Assembly: GCA_903820285.1 (NCBI GenBank)
Contig: CAIJGS010000238.1
Location: 1-47,296 of the forward strand
Length of the DNA stretch: 47,296 nt
Reading direction: 5' to 3'
Origin: an uncultured Verrucomicrobia subdivision 3 bacterium
GTDB taxonomy: Bacteria > Verrucomicrobiota > Verrucomicrobiia > Limisphaerales > UBA11358
Part shown: piece by piece, positions 7,330 to 17,279 of the stretch
Numbering within the stretch: the first letter of the stretch is position 1
Layout of the letters: each line of letters starts with the position of its first letter
The notes under the pieces: generated by a model
What the model was told of the DNA's origin: nothing
The model's database searches: none
What the model saw: the letters and a program-made list of their open reading frames with translations, nothing else
Position numbers and translations under genes: made by a program

Positions 7330-8802
7330 TTAGGACTGGCTGTCTTTGTTTTCGAGTTTCTGCCAGACGAGGCCGTAGAGGGCGATCAGCACGAAGCAAA
7401 CCAGCGGCACGACGAAACCGACGCGCATGGAATGGGTGTCGGCGATGTGGCCCATGAAGGGCGCGGCAATCGCGCCGCCCACGATGGACATGACGATGAG
7501 GGAAGCACCGAGCTTGGTATAGTCGCCGAGGCCACGAATGCCGAGCGCAAAGATGGTCGGGAACATGACAGACATGAAGAAGAAGGTGCCAAACAAAGCA
7601 TAAAAGCCCATTTTGCCGCCGCCCATGCAGACGATCGTAAGCACGACGTTGATGGCCGCATACGCCGCGAGAACCAAGTGCGGTTTGCACTGGCTGATGA
7701 CCACGCTGCCGCAGAGGCGGCCGAGCATGAACATACCAAATCCGAAGAAGCCGAGCCAGGAGGAAGCCTGAAGCTTCGTCACCCCGGGATCATTTTCCAG
7801 GACATAATTCACGAAGAAACTGAAAATACCGGTCTGGGCGGCCACGTACAGGAACTGGGTGCCGATGCCGAAGGTGAAATGTTTCCGGCGGAACATGTCC
7901 CAGTTTTTGGAAACGAGCAGGAAGGCCGCGACATAGGCCGCGATCAGCAAACCAAATTTGACCGGCTGAAACAGGGCGTCAGGCAGACTGAGCAACGCCC
8001 AGATCAGGCCGAGAATCGGAGCGATAAAGAAATAGAGCAGGCCACAGATAATGGCCAAAGCAAGGCCAATGCCGGCCAACTGGCCGGAGGAAGGTTTGAG
8101 GCTGGATTTTTGCCCGGGGGATTTCTGGCTTTCATCCGCAGCCTGCAAATCCGGCACCTTGGAAACGGCAAAAATAATCAGCAGAATGGCTACAAACACG
8201 CCGATGCCCATGTAAGGCGTGGACAGACCGGCATTGGCATTGGCCCCCTCCCCGCTGCCGAAGACGAACTTCCCGCCGACCACCGGCCCGAGCATCCAGC
8301 CGGCGCCATTGATGGTCTGGGCGATATTGATGCGCGTTGCCCCGTGTTCGGTGGCACCTAGCACAGTCGCATAGGGATTCGCAATCGTTTCGAGGCAGGT
8401 CATGCCGGTGGCGATGACGAACAGGCCGAGCAAAAACGCCCAATACGCGCCGATGCTGACGGCGGGAATAAACCAGAAGGCGCCAGCCGCGATCAGGGAC
8501 AGCCCCACCAGAATGCCGCCTTTGTAGCCGAATTTGCGCGCAATCAAACCAGCGGGAATGGCCATGAGGAAATACGCCAGATAATTGGCAGATTGCACCA
8601 GCCCGGACTGCTCCTTGTTAATGTGCAAGGAGTCCTGAAAGTGCTTGTTAAGGATGTCAATCATGCCGTTGCAAAATCCCCACAACAGGAACAGGGAGGT
8701 TACTAGAATGAAGGTAACAAAAAGATTTTTGCCATCCGCCGTGCGGAACAAACCGCCACCGCTTTTGGCACCGGGCGAGGAATTGGATACGGGAGCGATC
8801 AT
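7330..8802 (-). CDS. fucP: FucP-family MFS sugar:proton symporter
   Basis: A 490-residue inner-membrane permease of the FucP branch of the major facilitator superfamily, which imports L-fucose, L-arabinose, glucose/galactose or similar sugars with protons. TM1 carries FLLWGFCNGMIDILNKHFQD, whose Asp corresponds to the proton-coupling Asp of E. coli FucP. TM4 has CLETIANPYATVLGAT, whose Glu corresponds to the sugar-binding Glu. Twelve hydrophobic segments can be traced, with a longer insert in the middle (about residues 225-250, polar and Lys/Ser/Gln rich, then two extra hydrophobic stretches). It is divergent from the ROK regulator and next to the arabinose genes, so a pentose or arabinoside-derived sugar is the likely substrate. 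The gene symbol reflects family, not proven specificity. It has its own terminator. Confidence 0.88.
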   Translation of the reverse strand: MIAPVSNSSPGAKSGGGLFRTADGKNLFVTFILVTSLFLLWGFCNGMIDILNKHFQDSLHINKEQSGLVQSANYLAYFLMAIPAGLIARKFGYKGGILVGLSLIAAGAFWFIPAVSIGAYWAFLLGLFVIATGMTCLETIANPYATVLGATEHGATRINIAQTINGAGWMLGPVVGGKFVFGSGEGANANAGLSTPYMGIGVFVAILLIIFAVSKVPDLQAADESQKSPGQKSSLKPSSGQLAGIGLALAIICGLLYFFIAPILGLIWALLSLPDALFQPVKFGLLIAAYVAAFLLVSKNWDMFRRKHFTFGIGTQFLYVAAQTGIFSFFVNYVLENDPGVTKLQASSWLGFFGFGMFMLGRLCGSVVISQCKPHLVLAAYAAINVVLTIVCMGGGKMGFYALFGTFFFMSVMFPTIFALGIRGLGDYTKLGASLIVMSIVGGAIAAPFMGHIADTHSMRVGFVVPLVCFVLIALYGLVWQKLENKDSQS

Positions 8803-8851
8803 GATATTTGGTGAATGTGGTTCACGGTTACTGGTGGAAAATGTTGAGCGA

Positions 8852-8881
8852 ACAATAAGTATTAACCGGCCGGTGCGTCAA
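8852..8881 (-). promoter_or_regulatory. Candidate promoter of the FucP-like permease
   Basis: On the minus strand a -35-like TTGACG (8876-8881) and a -10-like TATTGT (8852-8857) are 18 bases apart, about 50 bases before the permease start. The -35 is good and the -10 moderate. The 16-bp palindrome lies 18 bases upstream of the -35. Confidence 0.35.
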
Positions 8882-8899
8882 GTCATTCATCAGGGCAAA

Positions 8900-8915
8900 A
8901 ATGTACTAGTACATT
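8900..8915. promoter_or_regulatory. 16-bp perfect palindrome, candidate ROK operator
   Basis: AATGTACTAGTACATT is its own reverse complement and lies in the 200-base divergent gap between the permease and the ROK regulator. Its TGTAC...GTACA core resembles pentose-repressor operators such as the AraR boxes of Bacillus subtilis (ATTTGTACGTACAAAT). Binding by the adjacent ROK protein is inference. I noticed no second copy in the other intergenic regions of the window. Confidence 0.5.
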
Positions 8916-9002
8916 AGGGCGACGCCCGGCAGGAGCGGGGCAGACGACAAATTTTTTATTTTCCCGCTTGACCCCGGACACATTTCGTAAGTTAATTAAT
9001 TA

Positions 9003-10223
9003 ATGATCTTCTCCCCCTCCCGCATGGGCCGCTTGAACAAGCATGCCCTGTTGCGGCAATTGCAAAAGGCTGGAACAGCCTCGCGGGCGGATCTTGCCCG
9101 GTCGCTGGGAATGAGCCAGCCGACGGCAGGAAAGATCGCGGATGCACTGATTGAACAGGGCGTGCTGGAGGAAATTGAGGTTCCGGGTGAAGCCGCTGAA
9201 AATGGGGGCAATGCGCCCCGGCTGGGGCGGCCGGGCCGGAAGCTGCAATTGAACCGGTCGCAGCCAAAATTTCTGGGTCTCCAGCTCGGCCTGGAAGAAA
9301 CCCAACTGGCGGAATTGCCGCTGGGGGGCATGGATGAGGACCACTGGCAGGTGGCATTTACGGTCAAAAAATCCCACAAGGATCCGGCGGCGGAATGGGA
9401 ACGGCAACTGAAGGCGGCGGCGGGCAAGCTCGGCAGCAAACAATTTTTGGGCATTCTCCTAAGTGTGCCCGGCGTGATTGACAGTGCCAACGGGCGGATT
9501 CTGTTTTCCCCCAACATTCACTGGAGCGAAAAGGCGGATCTGCCGGCGATCATCCGGCGCGTCTGGCCGAGTCCGGTACTGCTGGTGCAGGAGGAACAAG
9601 CGCTGGCTTTCGGGCATCTGACGGTCTATCCGGACTGCGAAGACTTTTTGCTGGTGGATTTTGGCGAAGGCATCGGCGGCGCGGTGATCGTGCAGGGCAA
9701 ACCGCTGGCCAATCCCCTGCCCATCAGCGGCGAACTGGGACACACCCCCGTGCTGGGCAACCGGCGCGAATGCGGTTGCGGCGCGACGGGGTGCATTGAA
9801 ACCCTGCTTTCCACGCGCGGGCTGCTGGAAAGTTTTGCCCAGACACATCCCAAGAAAGCCCGGAGCTGGCATGCCCTCGCCGCGCATATCACGGAAAACA
9901 GCCTGGAACCGTGGCTGGTGGAATCGCTGGAGGCTGCGGCCGCGGTGATTGCCGGGGCGCTGAATGTGCTCGGCCTGCGGCAGGTGGTCATCACCGGCAG
10001 CCTGAACGAATTGCCGCCTGCCGTGATGGAACATCTGGCTAACGCCATTAAGCGCGGGGCCATGTGGGCCCGTTTTGGCGAAGTGACCTGCCTGACTCCC
10101 CCCCGCCGCCGGACCGCCGGTCTGGCCGCCCTGGGCATTGATCATTTTCTCGTCCCCGGCGACAGCCATCGCCACGCCGGCAAGATCGCCTTTTCGCGTG
10201 AGTTACAGCGCGCGGAAGCTTAG
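9003..10223 (+). CDS. ROK-family transcriptional regulator (XylR/NagC-like)
   Basis: A repressor-type ROK protein of 406 residues. The N-terminus holds a winged helix-turn-helix (residues about 8-60: [40 protein letters not shown]). A ROK sugar-binding domain follows, with an N-terminal subdomain ([20 protein letters not shown]), the phosphate-loop-like [30 protein letters not shown] and the zinc-binding [12 protein letters not shown] motif that marks ROK proteins. The likely inducer is xylose, arabinose or a related sugar, given that xylose and arabinose isomerase genes start 31 bases downstream. An ATG at 9024 ([10 protein letters not shown]) is an equally plausible start. Neither start has a Shine-Dalgarno. 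It probably controls both its own operon and the divergent permease gene (inference). Confidence 0.9.
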   Translation: MIFSPSRMGRLNKHALLRQLQKAGTASRADLARSLGMSQPTAGKIADALIEQGVLEEIEVPGEAAENGGNAPRLGRPGRKLQLNRSQPKFLGLQLGLEETQLAELPLGGMDEDHWQVAFTVKKSHKDPAAEWERQLKAAAGKLGSKQFLGILLSVPGVIDSANGRILFSPNIHWSEKADLPAIIRRVWPSPVLLVQEEQALAFGHLTVYPDCEDFLLVDFGEGIGGAVIVQGKPLANPLPISGELGHTPVLGNRRECGCGATGCIETLLSTRGLLESFAQTHPKKARSWHALAAHITENSLEPWLVESLEAAAAVIAGALNVLGLRQVVITGSLNELPPAVMEHLANAIKRGAMWARFGEVTCLTPPRRRTAGLAALGIDHFLVPGDSHRHAGKIAFSRELQRAEA

Positions 10224-10254
10224 TCAATTAGTCCAACAACCAAACCAAAGCATC

Positions 10255-11568
10255 ATGAAATCAGCGTTCCCCAACATCAGCAGCATCGCCTACGAAGGTC
10301 CCCAGTCGAAAAATCCGCTGGCCTTCAAGCATTACAATCCCGAGGAAATTGTCGAAGGCAAAACCCTGCGCGAGCATCTGCGGTTCGCCGTGGTCTATTG
10401 GCATACGTTTCGTGGCACGGGCAGCGATCCGTTCGGCGCGGGCACGATGCAACGTCCGTGGGATGATGGCTCCAACTCGGTGAAGAACGCGCAAAAGCGC
10501 GCGCAGGTGGCGTTTGAATTCATCCAGAAGCTGGGTGCGCCCTACTATTGCTGGCATGACCGCGACGTGGCGCCGGAAGGCAAGACGCTGGCGGAATCGA
10601 ACAAGAATTTTGACGCGGTCGCCAAGGTGCTCAAGGAAGAGCAGAAGCGCACGGGCGTGAAGCTGCTGTGGGGCACGGCGAACCTGTTCTCCAATCCCCG
10701 CTTCGTTCATGGCGCGAGCACGAGCTGCAATGCGGATGTGTTTGCATTTGCCGCCGCGCAGGTGAAGAAGGCCATGGAAGTGACGCACGAACTGGGTGGC
10801 GAAGGCTACACGTTCTGGGGTGGCCGCGAAGGTTACATGACCCTGCTCAACACGGACATGAAGCGCGAGCAGGAACATCTGGCGAAATTGCTGCACCTGG
10901 CCGTGGGCTACAAGAAGCAGATTGGTTTCAAAGGCCAGTTCTACATCGAGCCCAAGCCGAAAGAACCGACCAAGCACCAGTATGATTCCGATGCGGCGGC
11001 CTGCCTGAATTTCCTGCGCGAATACGATCTGCTACCCCATTTCAAACTGAACATCGAAACGAATCATGCCACGCTGGCGGGTCATACGATGCAGCATGAA
11101 TTGGAAACGGCCGGCGCGGCCGGCGCGTTGGGTTCGATTGACGCGAACACCGGCGACGAACTGTTGGGCTGGGACACGGACCAGTTCCCCACGAACATTT
11201 ATCTGACCACGTACACAATGCTGTCCGTGCTGAAATATGGCGGATTCACCACCGGCGGCGTGAATTTTGACGCCAAGGTGCGCCGCGAAAGCTTCGAACC
11301 CATTGACCTGTTCTACGCCCACATTGGCGGGATGGACGCGTTTGCGCGCGGCCTGAAGATTGCCGCCGCCATCCGCAAGGACGGCCGTCTGGCGGAATTC
11401 GTCAAGCAACGCTATGCGTCCTGGGACTCCGGCATCGGTGCGAAGATCGAATCCGGCAAGGCCAGCCTCAAGGAAATCGAAGCCTACATCCTGAAGAAGG
11501 GTGAAGTGACGCCGAATACCAGCGGCCGCCAGGAATTTCTCGAAAATCTCATCAACGAATTCATCTGA
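10255..11568 (+). CDS. xylA: Xylose isomerase
   Basis: Interconverts D-xylose and D-xylulose (also glucose/fructose in vitro) using two divalent metals, in the cytoplasm. The motifs of the longer class II enzymes are present: [40 protein letters not shown] (catalytic His and Asp), [52 protein letters not shown] with metal-ligand Glu, and the GSIDANTGD block. I take the ATG at 10255 ([20 protein letters not shown]), giving 437 residues, which is the family norm; in-frame codons further upstream lie inside the regulator gene. It starts 31 bases after the ROK stop and ends 37 bases before araA, so it is probably co-transcribed. No xylulokinase gene is in the window. Confidence 0.97.
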   Translation: MKSAFPNISSIAYEGPQSKNPLAFKHYNPEEIVEGKTLREHLRFAVVYWHTFRGTGSDPFGAGTMQRPWDDGSNSVKNAQKRAQVAFEFIQKLGAPYYCWHDRDVAPEGKTLAESNKNFDAVAKVLKEEQKRTGVKLLWGTANLFSNPRFVHGASTSCNADVFAFAAAQVKKAMEVTHELGGEGYTFWGGREGYMTLLNTDMKREQEHLAKLLHLAVGYKKQIGFKGQFYIEPKPKEPTKHQYDSDAAACLNFLREYDLLPHFKLNIETNHATLAGHTMQHELETAGAAGALGSIDANTGDELLGWDTDQFPTNIYLTTYTMLSVLKYGGFTTGGVNFDAKVRRESFEPIDLFYAHIGGMDAFARGLKIAAAIRKDGRLAEFVKQRYASWDSGIGAKIESGKASLKEIEAYILKKGEVTPNTSGRQEFLENLINEFI

Positions 11569-11605
11569 ACAACTCCCAGTCATACTTACCTCATTGCAAC
11601 CCATT

Positions 11606-13120
11606 ATGAACATCAACCTGAAGCAGTTTGAAGTCTGGTTTGTCACCGGCAGCCAGCATTTGTACGGACCCGAAACCCTCAAAGCCGTGGCGGAGCATTC
11701 GCAGGAAATTGCGAAGGCGCTGAACGTGGCTCCGGCGATTCCGGTAAAGGTGGTGTTCAAGCCGGTGCTCGTTACGCCGGACGCGGTCACCGAACTGTGC
11801 CAGGCGGCGAACAACGCCGCCAAGTGCATCGGGCTGATCACGTGGTGCCATACGTTCTCGCCGTCCAAGATGTGGATCAACGGCCTGAAGCAGCTGCGCA
11901 AGCCGGTGGCGCATCTGCACACGCAATACAACCGAGACATTCCGTGGGCGAGCATCGACATGGATTTCATGAACATGAATCAGGCTGCGCACGGCGACCG
12001 CGAGCACGGCTTCATCTGGAGCCGGCTGCGGTTGAGCCGCAAGGTGGTGGTCGGGTTCTGGCAGGAAGCGGCGGTGCAGGCCAAGCTGGGCGCCTGGGCG
12101 CGCGCGGCGGCGGCGTGGGCCGACTGGCAGACGGCGAAGTTTGCGCGTTTTGGCGACAACATGCGCGAAGTGGCCGTGACCGAGGGTGACAAGGTGGCGG
12201 CGCAGATCAAGTTCGGCTTTGCCGTAAACGGCTATGGCGTGGGCGATCTGGTGAAGTATGTCAAAGAAGTGACGGACAAGGAAATTGACGCACTCGTAAA
12301 AACGTATGAAGACGTTTACGAAGTGGCCAAGGATCTGCAAAAGGGCGGCAAGCGGCACAAATCCATCCGTGAAGCGGCGCGCATCGAACTCGGCATGCGG
12401 GCGTTTCTCACGACGGGCGGATTCAAGGGTTTTACCACCACGTTCGAAGATCTGCATGGTCTGGCGCAGTTGCCCGGTCTGGCCCCGCAGCGGTTCATGG
12501 CGGAAGGCTACGGCTTCGCCGGCGAAGGCGACTGGAAGACGGCGGCGCTGGTGCGCGCCATGAAGGTCATGGCAGCGGGCCTGAAGGGCGGCACGTCGTT
12601 CATGGAAGATTACACCTATCACCTGAACCCCGGCGGCAAGGTGGTTCTGGGTGCGCACATGCTGGAGATCTGCCCGAGCATTGCCGATGGCAAGGCGTCG
12701 TTGCAGGTACATCCGCTGGGCATCGGCGGCAAGGCTGATCCGGCCCGCCTCGTGTTCAACACGCCGGCCGGTCCGGCGCTGAATGCGGCGCTGATGGATT
12801 TCGGCAACCGCTTCCGCCTGCTCATCAACGAAGTGGACACGGTGAAACCCGAGCAACCCATGCCGAAACTGCCGGTGGCGCAGGCGGTGTGGCAGTGCCG
12901 GCCGAATTTCGAGGACGCGTGCGCGGCGTGGATTTACGCGGGCGGCGCGCATCACACCGGCTTCAGCCATGCCGTCACCACCGAGATGCTGGAAGACTTC
13001 GGCGCGATCGCCGGGTTGGAAGTGGTGGTCATTGATGCGGACACGAAACTGCGCCAGTTCAAGCAGGAACTGGTCTGGAATGATTGCGCCTACGGCCTGA
13101 AGAGCGGCTGGGTTTCCTGA
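11606..13120 (+). CDS. araA: L-arabinose isomerase
   Basis: First step of bacterial L-arabinose catabolism: L-arabinose to L-ribulose, manganese-dependent, cytoplasmic. The family blocks are easy to follow: [20 protein letters not shown] at the start, [89 protein letters not shown] (metal-ligand Glu), [22 protein letters not shown], and the [10 protein letters not shown] histidine cluster near the C-terminus. Length is 504 residues with the ATG at 11606 ([11 protein letters not shown]); a TTG four codons earlier is rejected. It lies between xylA and the GH51 gene in one transcription unit. Confidence 0.98.
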   Translation: MNINLKQFEVWFVTGSQHLYGPETLKAVAEHSQEIAKALNVAPAIPVKVVFKPVLVTPDAVTELCQAANNAAKCIGLITWCHTFSPSKMWINGLKQLRKPVAHLHTQYNRDIPWASIDMDFMNMNQAAHGDREHGFIWSRLRLSRKVVVGFWQEAAVQAKLGAWARAAAAWADWQTAKFARFGDNMREVAVTEGDKVAAQIKFGFAVNGYGVGDLVKYVKEVTDKEIDALVKTYEDVYEVAKDLQKGGKRHKSIREAARIELGMRAFLTTGGFKGFTTTFEDLHGLAQLPGLAPQRFMAEGYGFAGEGDWKTAALVRAMKVMAAGLKGGTSFMEDYTYHLNPGGKVVLGAHMLEICPSIADGKASLQVHPLGIGGKADPARLVFNTPAGPALNAALMDFGNRFRLLINEVDTVKPEQPMPKLPVAQAVWQCRPNFEDACAAWIYAGGAHHTGFSHAVTTEMLEDFGAIAGLEVVVIDADTKLRQFKQELVWNDCAYGLKSGWVS

Positions 13121-13167
13121 GCCGCAGCAACCAATAAACAATATAACGCCTCGAAGAAAATTGCCCC

Positions 13168-15549
13168 ATGAAGAACGTTTGTGTCAAATCCTGGCTGACC
13201 GGCACCCTGCTGGCGGCCATCATTTCAACCAACGCCGAGCCGGCGAAGATATCGGTGTCCGTGGACAAACCCGGCCACGAGATAGCGCCGACGCTATGGG
13301 GCATTTTCTTCGAGGACATCAACCTATCCGCCGACGGCGGCATCTACCCGGAAATGGTGCGGAACCGGTCGTTTGAAGACGCGGACAAGCCGACGGACTG
13401 GAACATCAGCGGCGCGGTGGCCAAGATTGACGAGAGCCGGCCGCTGAATGCCTTCAACCGGCGCAGCCTGCTGCTGAAAACAGACGGGGCGTTCATCGTG
13501 GAAAATTCGGGCTACTGGGGCATGAACATTGTCGCCGGTGAAACCTACCGGCTGAAACTGGCGGCCCGGGCGGCGGCCGGTTTCAATGGAACGCTCGCGG
13601 TGACGCTGCTGGGGGTGGATGGCAAGGAACTGGCGACCGGCGAACTGGCGGCGCCCACGGGTGACTGGAAATATTACACGCTGGAACTGAAGGCGACCGG
13701 CACCGACCCGAAGGCCAAGCTGGAAATCTCGGGCAAGGGCAAGGGCAGCCTGAGTCTTGATATGGTATCGTTGCTCCCGGAAAAGACCTGGAAAGATCAC
13801 GGCCTGCGCGTGGATCTGGCCGAATCGCTGGATGAACTGCATCCGTCATTTCTTCGTTTCCCTGGCGGCTGCTGGGTGGAGGGCGATGATTTCGCGCACA
13901 TGAACCATTGGAAAAACACCATTGGCAACATTGATACGCGCACGCCGCTGTGGAACATCTGGGGTTATTATGCCACGCACGGGCTGGGTTTCTATGAATA
14001 CCTGCAACTGGCGGAAGACCTGGGCGCCGAGCCGCTGTTTTGCATCAACGTGGGCATGTCGCATCATGAGACCATTCCGCTGGACCGGATGGATCAATGG
14101 GTGCAGGACGCGCTGGACGCGGTGGATTTTGCCAATGGCCCCACGAACAGCCTCTGGGGCGCGCGCCGCGCACAGATGGGCCATCCCGCGCCGTTCAATC
14201 TCAAGTACATGGAAATCGGCAATGAAAACGGCGGCCCGGATTATCTGGCTCGCTGGCCGCTTTACGTAAATGCCCTGCATGCAAAATATCCTTACCTGCA
14301 ATTCGTCTGCAACTCGGATTTGCGCGGCGGGCCGCATCCGAAGTCCCCGGCCCCGGATTTCGTGGACGAGCATTATTATGAATCCCCGGAGTCCTTCATG
14401 AACCGGGCCGGCCAGTATGATGATTACAACCGCAAGGGACCGAAGATTTTCATCGGCGAATACGCGGTGACCTCCAAGTGCGGCCAGGGCAACCTGCGCG
14501 CCGCCATTGGCGAAGCGGCATTCATGACCGGCATGGAACGCAACTCGGACATTGTCCAGATGGCGAGCTATGCGCCGCTGCTGGTGAACCTGAACCACCG
14601 CGCGTGGAATCCGGACCTGATCAATTTCGACAGCTCCAAATGGTATGGGCTCCCGGGCTATTATGTACAGCAGATGTTCAGCCGTAACCGGGGCGATGTG
14701 GTGCTCCCGGTGCAGGTGAATTCGCCGGAAGCCGAGAGCAGCGCACCCAAGGGCCAGATTGGCGTGGGCACCTGGAATACGGCGGCGGAGTACAAGGACA
14801 TCAAAGTCACCGCCCCGGACGGCAAAGTGCTGTACACCTCGGATTTTACGAAAAATTCCGAGGGCTGGAAAAAACTGGGCGGCGGTGAGTGGACCGTGGT
14901 GGACGGGGCGTTGCAGGAAAATTCCGAGAAGGAGTTTGTACGCGCGCTCGCCGGTGACCACAACTGGTCGGATTACACGCTGACGCTGAAGGCGCGCAAG
15001 CTCCACGGTGCGGAAGGCTTCCTCATTCTGTTTCATATTGCGGGCGATGAAGACCGCGTCTGGTGGAATCTTGGCGGCTGGGGCAACACGCAGGATGCCA
15101 TCGAAAGCGGTTCCACCCTGGACAGCAAAGCGGGCCAGATTGAAACCGACCGCTGGTACGACATCCGGGTGGTGGTCAGCGGCAAAAACGTAAAATGCTA
15201 TCTCGATGGCCAGCTGGTCCACGATGTGAACTACGAATCCGGCAACAAGATCAAGGCGCTTTATGCCTGCTCTTCGCTGGACAAGCAAACGGGCGAGGTC
15301 ATTGTCAAAGTTGTCAATGCCGACGCCAATCCGCTGGCCACGACGCTGGAGCTGTCGGGAACCGCCGGACTGACCGGTCAGGGGACGGCCACGGTGCTGA
15401 CCTCAGACAGTCCGTCGGATGAAAATTCATTGGCGGAGCCGACCAAGGTTGCGCCGAAAACGGAAACGTTTGACGTCAGCGGCACCAGTCTGACGCGCTC
15501 GTTCCCCGGCAATTCCTTCACGGTGTTGCGCCTGAAAACCAAAAACTAA
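13168..15549 (+). CDS. Secreted GH51 alpha-L-arabinofuranosidase with accessory domains
   Basis: Releases terminal L-arabinofuranose from arabinan, arabinoxylan or arabinosides outside the cytoplasm. A signal peptide (MKNVCVKSWLTGTLLAAIIS to about residue 23) is followed by a start typical of GH51 (SVDKPGHEIAPTLWGIFFED INLSADGG). A CBM4/9-like beta-sandwich (about residues 70-200) comes next, then the TIM barrel, with the acid/base Glu in KYMEIGNENGG and the nucleophile Glu in KIFIGEYAV. After the barrel a LamG/DUF1080-like jelly roll of about 175 residues (about 529-705) is inserted in the C-terminal beta domain, which resumes with VIVKVVNADANPLATTLEL and ends TVLRLKTKN. The 793-residue length is explained by these insertions. 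It is embedded between araA and araB, coupling polymer cleavage to catabolism. Confidence 0.94.
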   Translation: MKNVCVKSWLTGTLLAAIISTNAEPAKISVSVDKPGHEIAPTLWGIFFEDINLSADGGIYPEMVRNRSFEDADKPTDWNISGAVAKIDESRPLNAFNRRSLLLKTDGAFIVENSGYWGMNIVAGETYRLKLAARAAAGFNGTLAVTLLGVDGKELATGELAAPTGDWKYYTLELKATGTDPKAKLEISGKGKGSLSLDMVSLLPEKTWKDHGLRVDLAESLDELHPSFLRFPGGCWVEGDDFAHMNHWKNTIGNIDTRTPLWNIWGYYATHGLGFYEYLQLAEDLGAEPLFCINVGMSHHETIPLDRMDQWVQDALDAVDFANGPTNSLWGARRAQMGHPAPFNLKYMEIGNENGGPDYLARWPLYVNALHAKYPYLQFVCNSDLRGGPHPKSPAPDFVDEHYYESPESFMNRAGQYDDYNRKGPKIFIGEYAVTSKCGQGNLRAAIGEAAFMTGMERNSDIVQMASYAPLLVNLNHRAWNPDLINFDSSKWYGLPGYYVQQMFSRNRGDVVLPVQVNSPEAESSAPKGQIGVGTWNTAAEYKDIKVTAPDGKVLYTSDFTKNSEGWKKLGGGEWTVVDGALQENSEKEFVRALAGDHNWSDYTLTLKARKLHGAEGFLILFHIAGDEDRVWWNLGGWGNTQDAIESGSTLDSKAGQIETDRWYDIRVVVSGKNVKCYLDGQLVHDVNYESGNKIKALYACSSLDKQTGEVIVKVVNADANPLATTLELSGTAGLTGQGTATVLTSDSPSDENSLAEPTKVAPKTETFDVSGTSLTRSFPGNSFTVLRLKTKN

Positions 15550-15585
15550 GAAGAGCGCCACCGGGCAACCATAAGATCTTTTTTC

Positions 15586-17259
15586 ATGAGCACAAAATAT
15601 ACGATCGGTCTCGATTACGGCACCAACTCGGTGCGCGCATTGATAGTCAACGTCGCCAATGGCAAGGAAGTTGCCGCCGCCGTCTGGACTTATGCCCACG
15701 GCACGCAAGGCGTGATTCTGGCCCGCGACCCTAACCTCGCGCGGCAACATCCGCTGGATTACGTCAATGGCGCGGAAACCACCATCAAGGAAGCCCTCGC
15801 CACCGCGAAAAAGAATGTCAAAAACTTCTCGCCCGCCCAGGTGATCGGCATTGGCGTGGACACCACCGGCAGCACTCCCCTGCCCGTCGATGCGAATGGC
15901 CAGCCGCTCGCGTTCCAGAAAAAATATGCCAATAACCCGGCGGCGCTCGCGTGGCTGTGGAAGGATCATACCGGCGTGGCCGAGGCGGCGGAAATCACGG
16001 CGCTCGCCAAAAAGATACGCCCGCAATATCTCGCGAAGTGCGGCGGCACCTATTCCAGCGAATGGTTCTGGAGCAAGGTGCTGAAATGCCTGCGCACGGC
16101 TCCGGACGTGTTCAATGCCGCCCATTCCTGGGTGGAACTTTCCGACTTCGTTCCCGCCGCCCTCACCGGCACGGAACACCCGGATGTCTTCATTGCCGGC
16201 GTTTGCGCCGCCGGTCACAAGGCGATGTGGAATGCCGGTTGGGACGGTTATCCCGACACCAAGTTCCTGAGCAAACTGAATCCTAAGCTGGCGGAATTGC
16301 GCGCCCGGCTCACCCCGCGCGTGCATTCGATTGACCGCGCGGTGGGCGGCCTGACCGCCGGCTGGGCGAAAAAGACGGGCCTGACGGCGGGCATTCCCGT
16401 GGCGGTCGGCGCCTTCGATGCGCATCTCGGTGCAGTCGGCTCGGGCGTGGCACCGGGCACGCTGGTGAAGATCATCGGCACGAGCACGTGCGACATCGCC
16501 ATCTCGCCAACCAATCGCAAGCTAGCCGATGTGCCCGGTCTGTGCGGCATCGTGGACGGCAGCGTACTGCCGGGAAACTTCGGGCTGGAAGCCGGTCAGT
16601 CGGCGGTGGGCGACATCTTCAATTGGTGGGTCAACTACATCCAGCCGCATGGCGAAAAACTGTCGCACCAGGCGTTGAACGAACAGGCGCTCAAACTCCA
16701 ACCCGGCGAAAGCGGATTGCTGGCGCTGGATTGGAACAACGGCAACCGCACGATCCTCGTGGACCAGCGGCTCACCGGTCTGCTCGTCGGCCAGACGCTC
16801 TACACCACGCCGGCGGAAGTCTACCGCGCGCTGGTGGAGGCCACTGCGTTCGGCGCGTTGACGATCATCAACCGTTTTGAAGAATACGGCGTGAAGATCA
16901 AACAGGTGGTGAACTGCGGCGGTATCGCGGAAAAGAGCGCGCTGACGATGCAGATTTACGCGGATGTCACGGGCCGGCCGATGAAGGTCTCGCGTTCCGC
17001 CCAGACCTGCGCACTGGGTTCCGCCATTGCGGCCGCGGTGATCGCCGGAGCCCACAAAAATTACGCCGCCGCCCAGAAGGCAATGACCGGTTTGAAACCC
17101 AAGGTCTACCAGCCCAATCCCAAGGCTCATGCCGTGTACAAGAAACTCTACGCCTGTTACAAGGAACTGCACGACGCCTTCGGCACGCAGGAATGGAACG
17201 GCAACCTTTACGGCGTGATGAAGGAACTCATTGAAATTCGTAGTCAGGTAAGAAAATAG
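15586..17259 (+). CDS. araB: Ribulokinase
   Basis: ATP-dependent phosphorylation of L-ribulose to L-ribulose-5-phosphate, the second step of arabinose use. This is a FGGY-family kinase of 557 residues with the actin-like ATPase fold: N-terminal TIGLDYGTNSVRALIVN, VIGIGVDTTGSTPLPVD, the ribulokinase-specific KYANNPAALAWLWKDHT and GGTYSSEWFWSKVL, then the second half with AVGAFDAHLGAVGSGVAPGT, KIIGTSTCDIAI, FGLEAGQSAVGDIFNWWV and the C-terminal VVNCGGIAEKSALTMQIYAD and CALGSAIAAAV. These mark AraB rather than xylulokinase or glycerol kinase. It starts 36 bases after the GH51 stop. Part of the ara transcription unit; an unrecognised gene separates it from araD. Confidence 0.97.
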   Translation: MSTKYTIGLDYGTNSVRALIVNVANGKEVAAAVWTYAHGTQGVILARDPNLARQHPLDYVNGAETTIKEALATAKKNVKNFSPAQVIGIGVDTTGSTPLPVDANGQPLAFQKKYANNPAALAWLWKDHTGVAEAAEITALAKKIRPQYLAKCGGTYSSEWFWSKVLKCLRTAPDVFNAAHSWVELSDFVPAALTGTEHPDVFIAGVCAAGHKAMWNAGWDGYPDTKFLSKLNPKLAELRARLTPRVHSIDRAVGGLTAGWAKKTGLTAGIPVAVGAFDAHLGAVGSGVAPGTLVKIIGTSTCDIAISPTNRKLADVPGLCGIVDGSVLPGNFGLEAGQSAVGDIFNWWVNYIQPHGEKLSHQALNEQALKLQPGESGLLALDWNNGNRTILVDQRLTGLLVGQTLYTTPAEVYRALVEATAFGALTIINRFEEYGVKIKQVVNCGGIAEKSALTMQIYADVTGRPMKVSRSAQTCALGSAIAAAVIAGAHKNYAAAQKAMTGLKPKVYQPNPKAHAVYKKLYACYKELHDAFGTQEWNGNLYGVMKELIEIRSQVRK

Positions 17260-17279
17260 ACGAATGCTGACTCGCAATA

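Noticed and set aside
10138-10254. Upstream extension of the xylose isomerase frame
   Set aside because: It would overlap the ROK gene by 86 bases. The 437-residue protein from 10255 already has the full family length.
11591-13141. 516-codon leftward frame opposite araA
   Set aside because: Antisense of a complete L-arabinose isomerase. It is rich in Arg, His and Ala and has no family motif.
13846-15288. 480-codon leftward frame opposite the GH51 gene
   Set aside because: Antisense of a catalytic barrel with both GH51 glutamates. No motif of its own.
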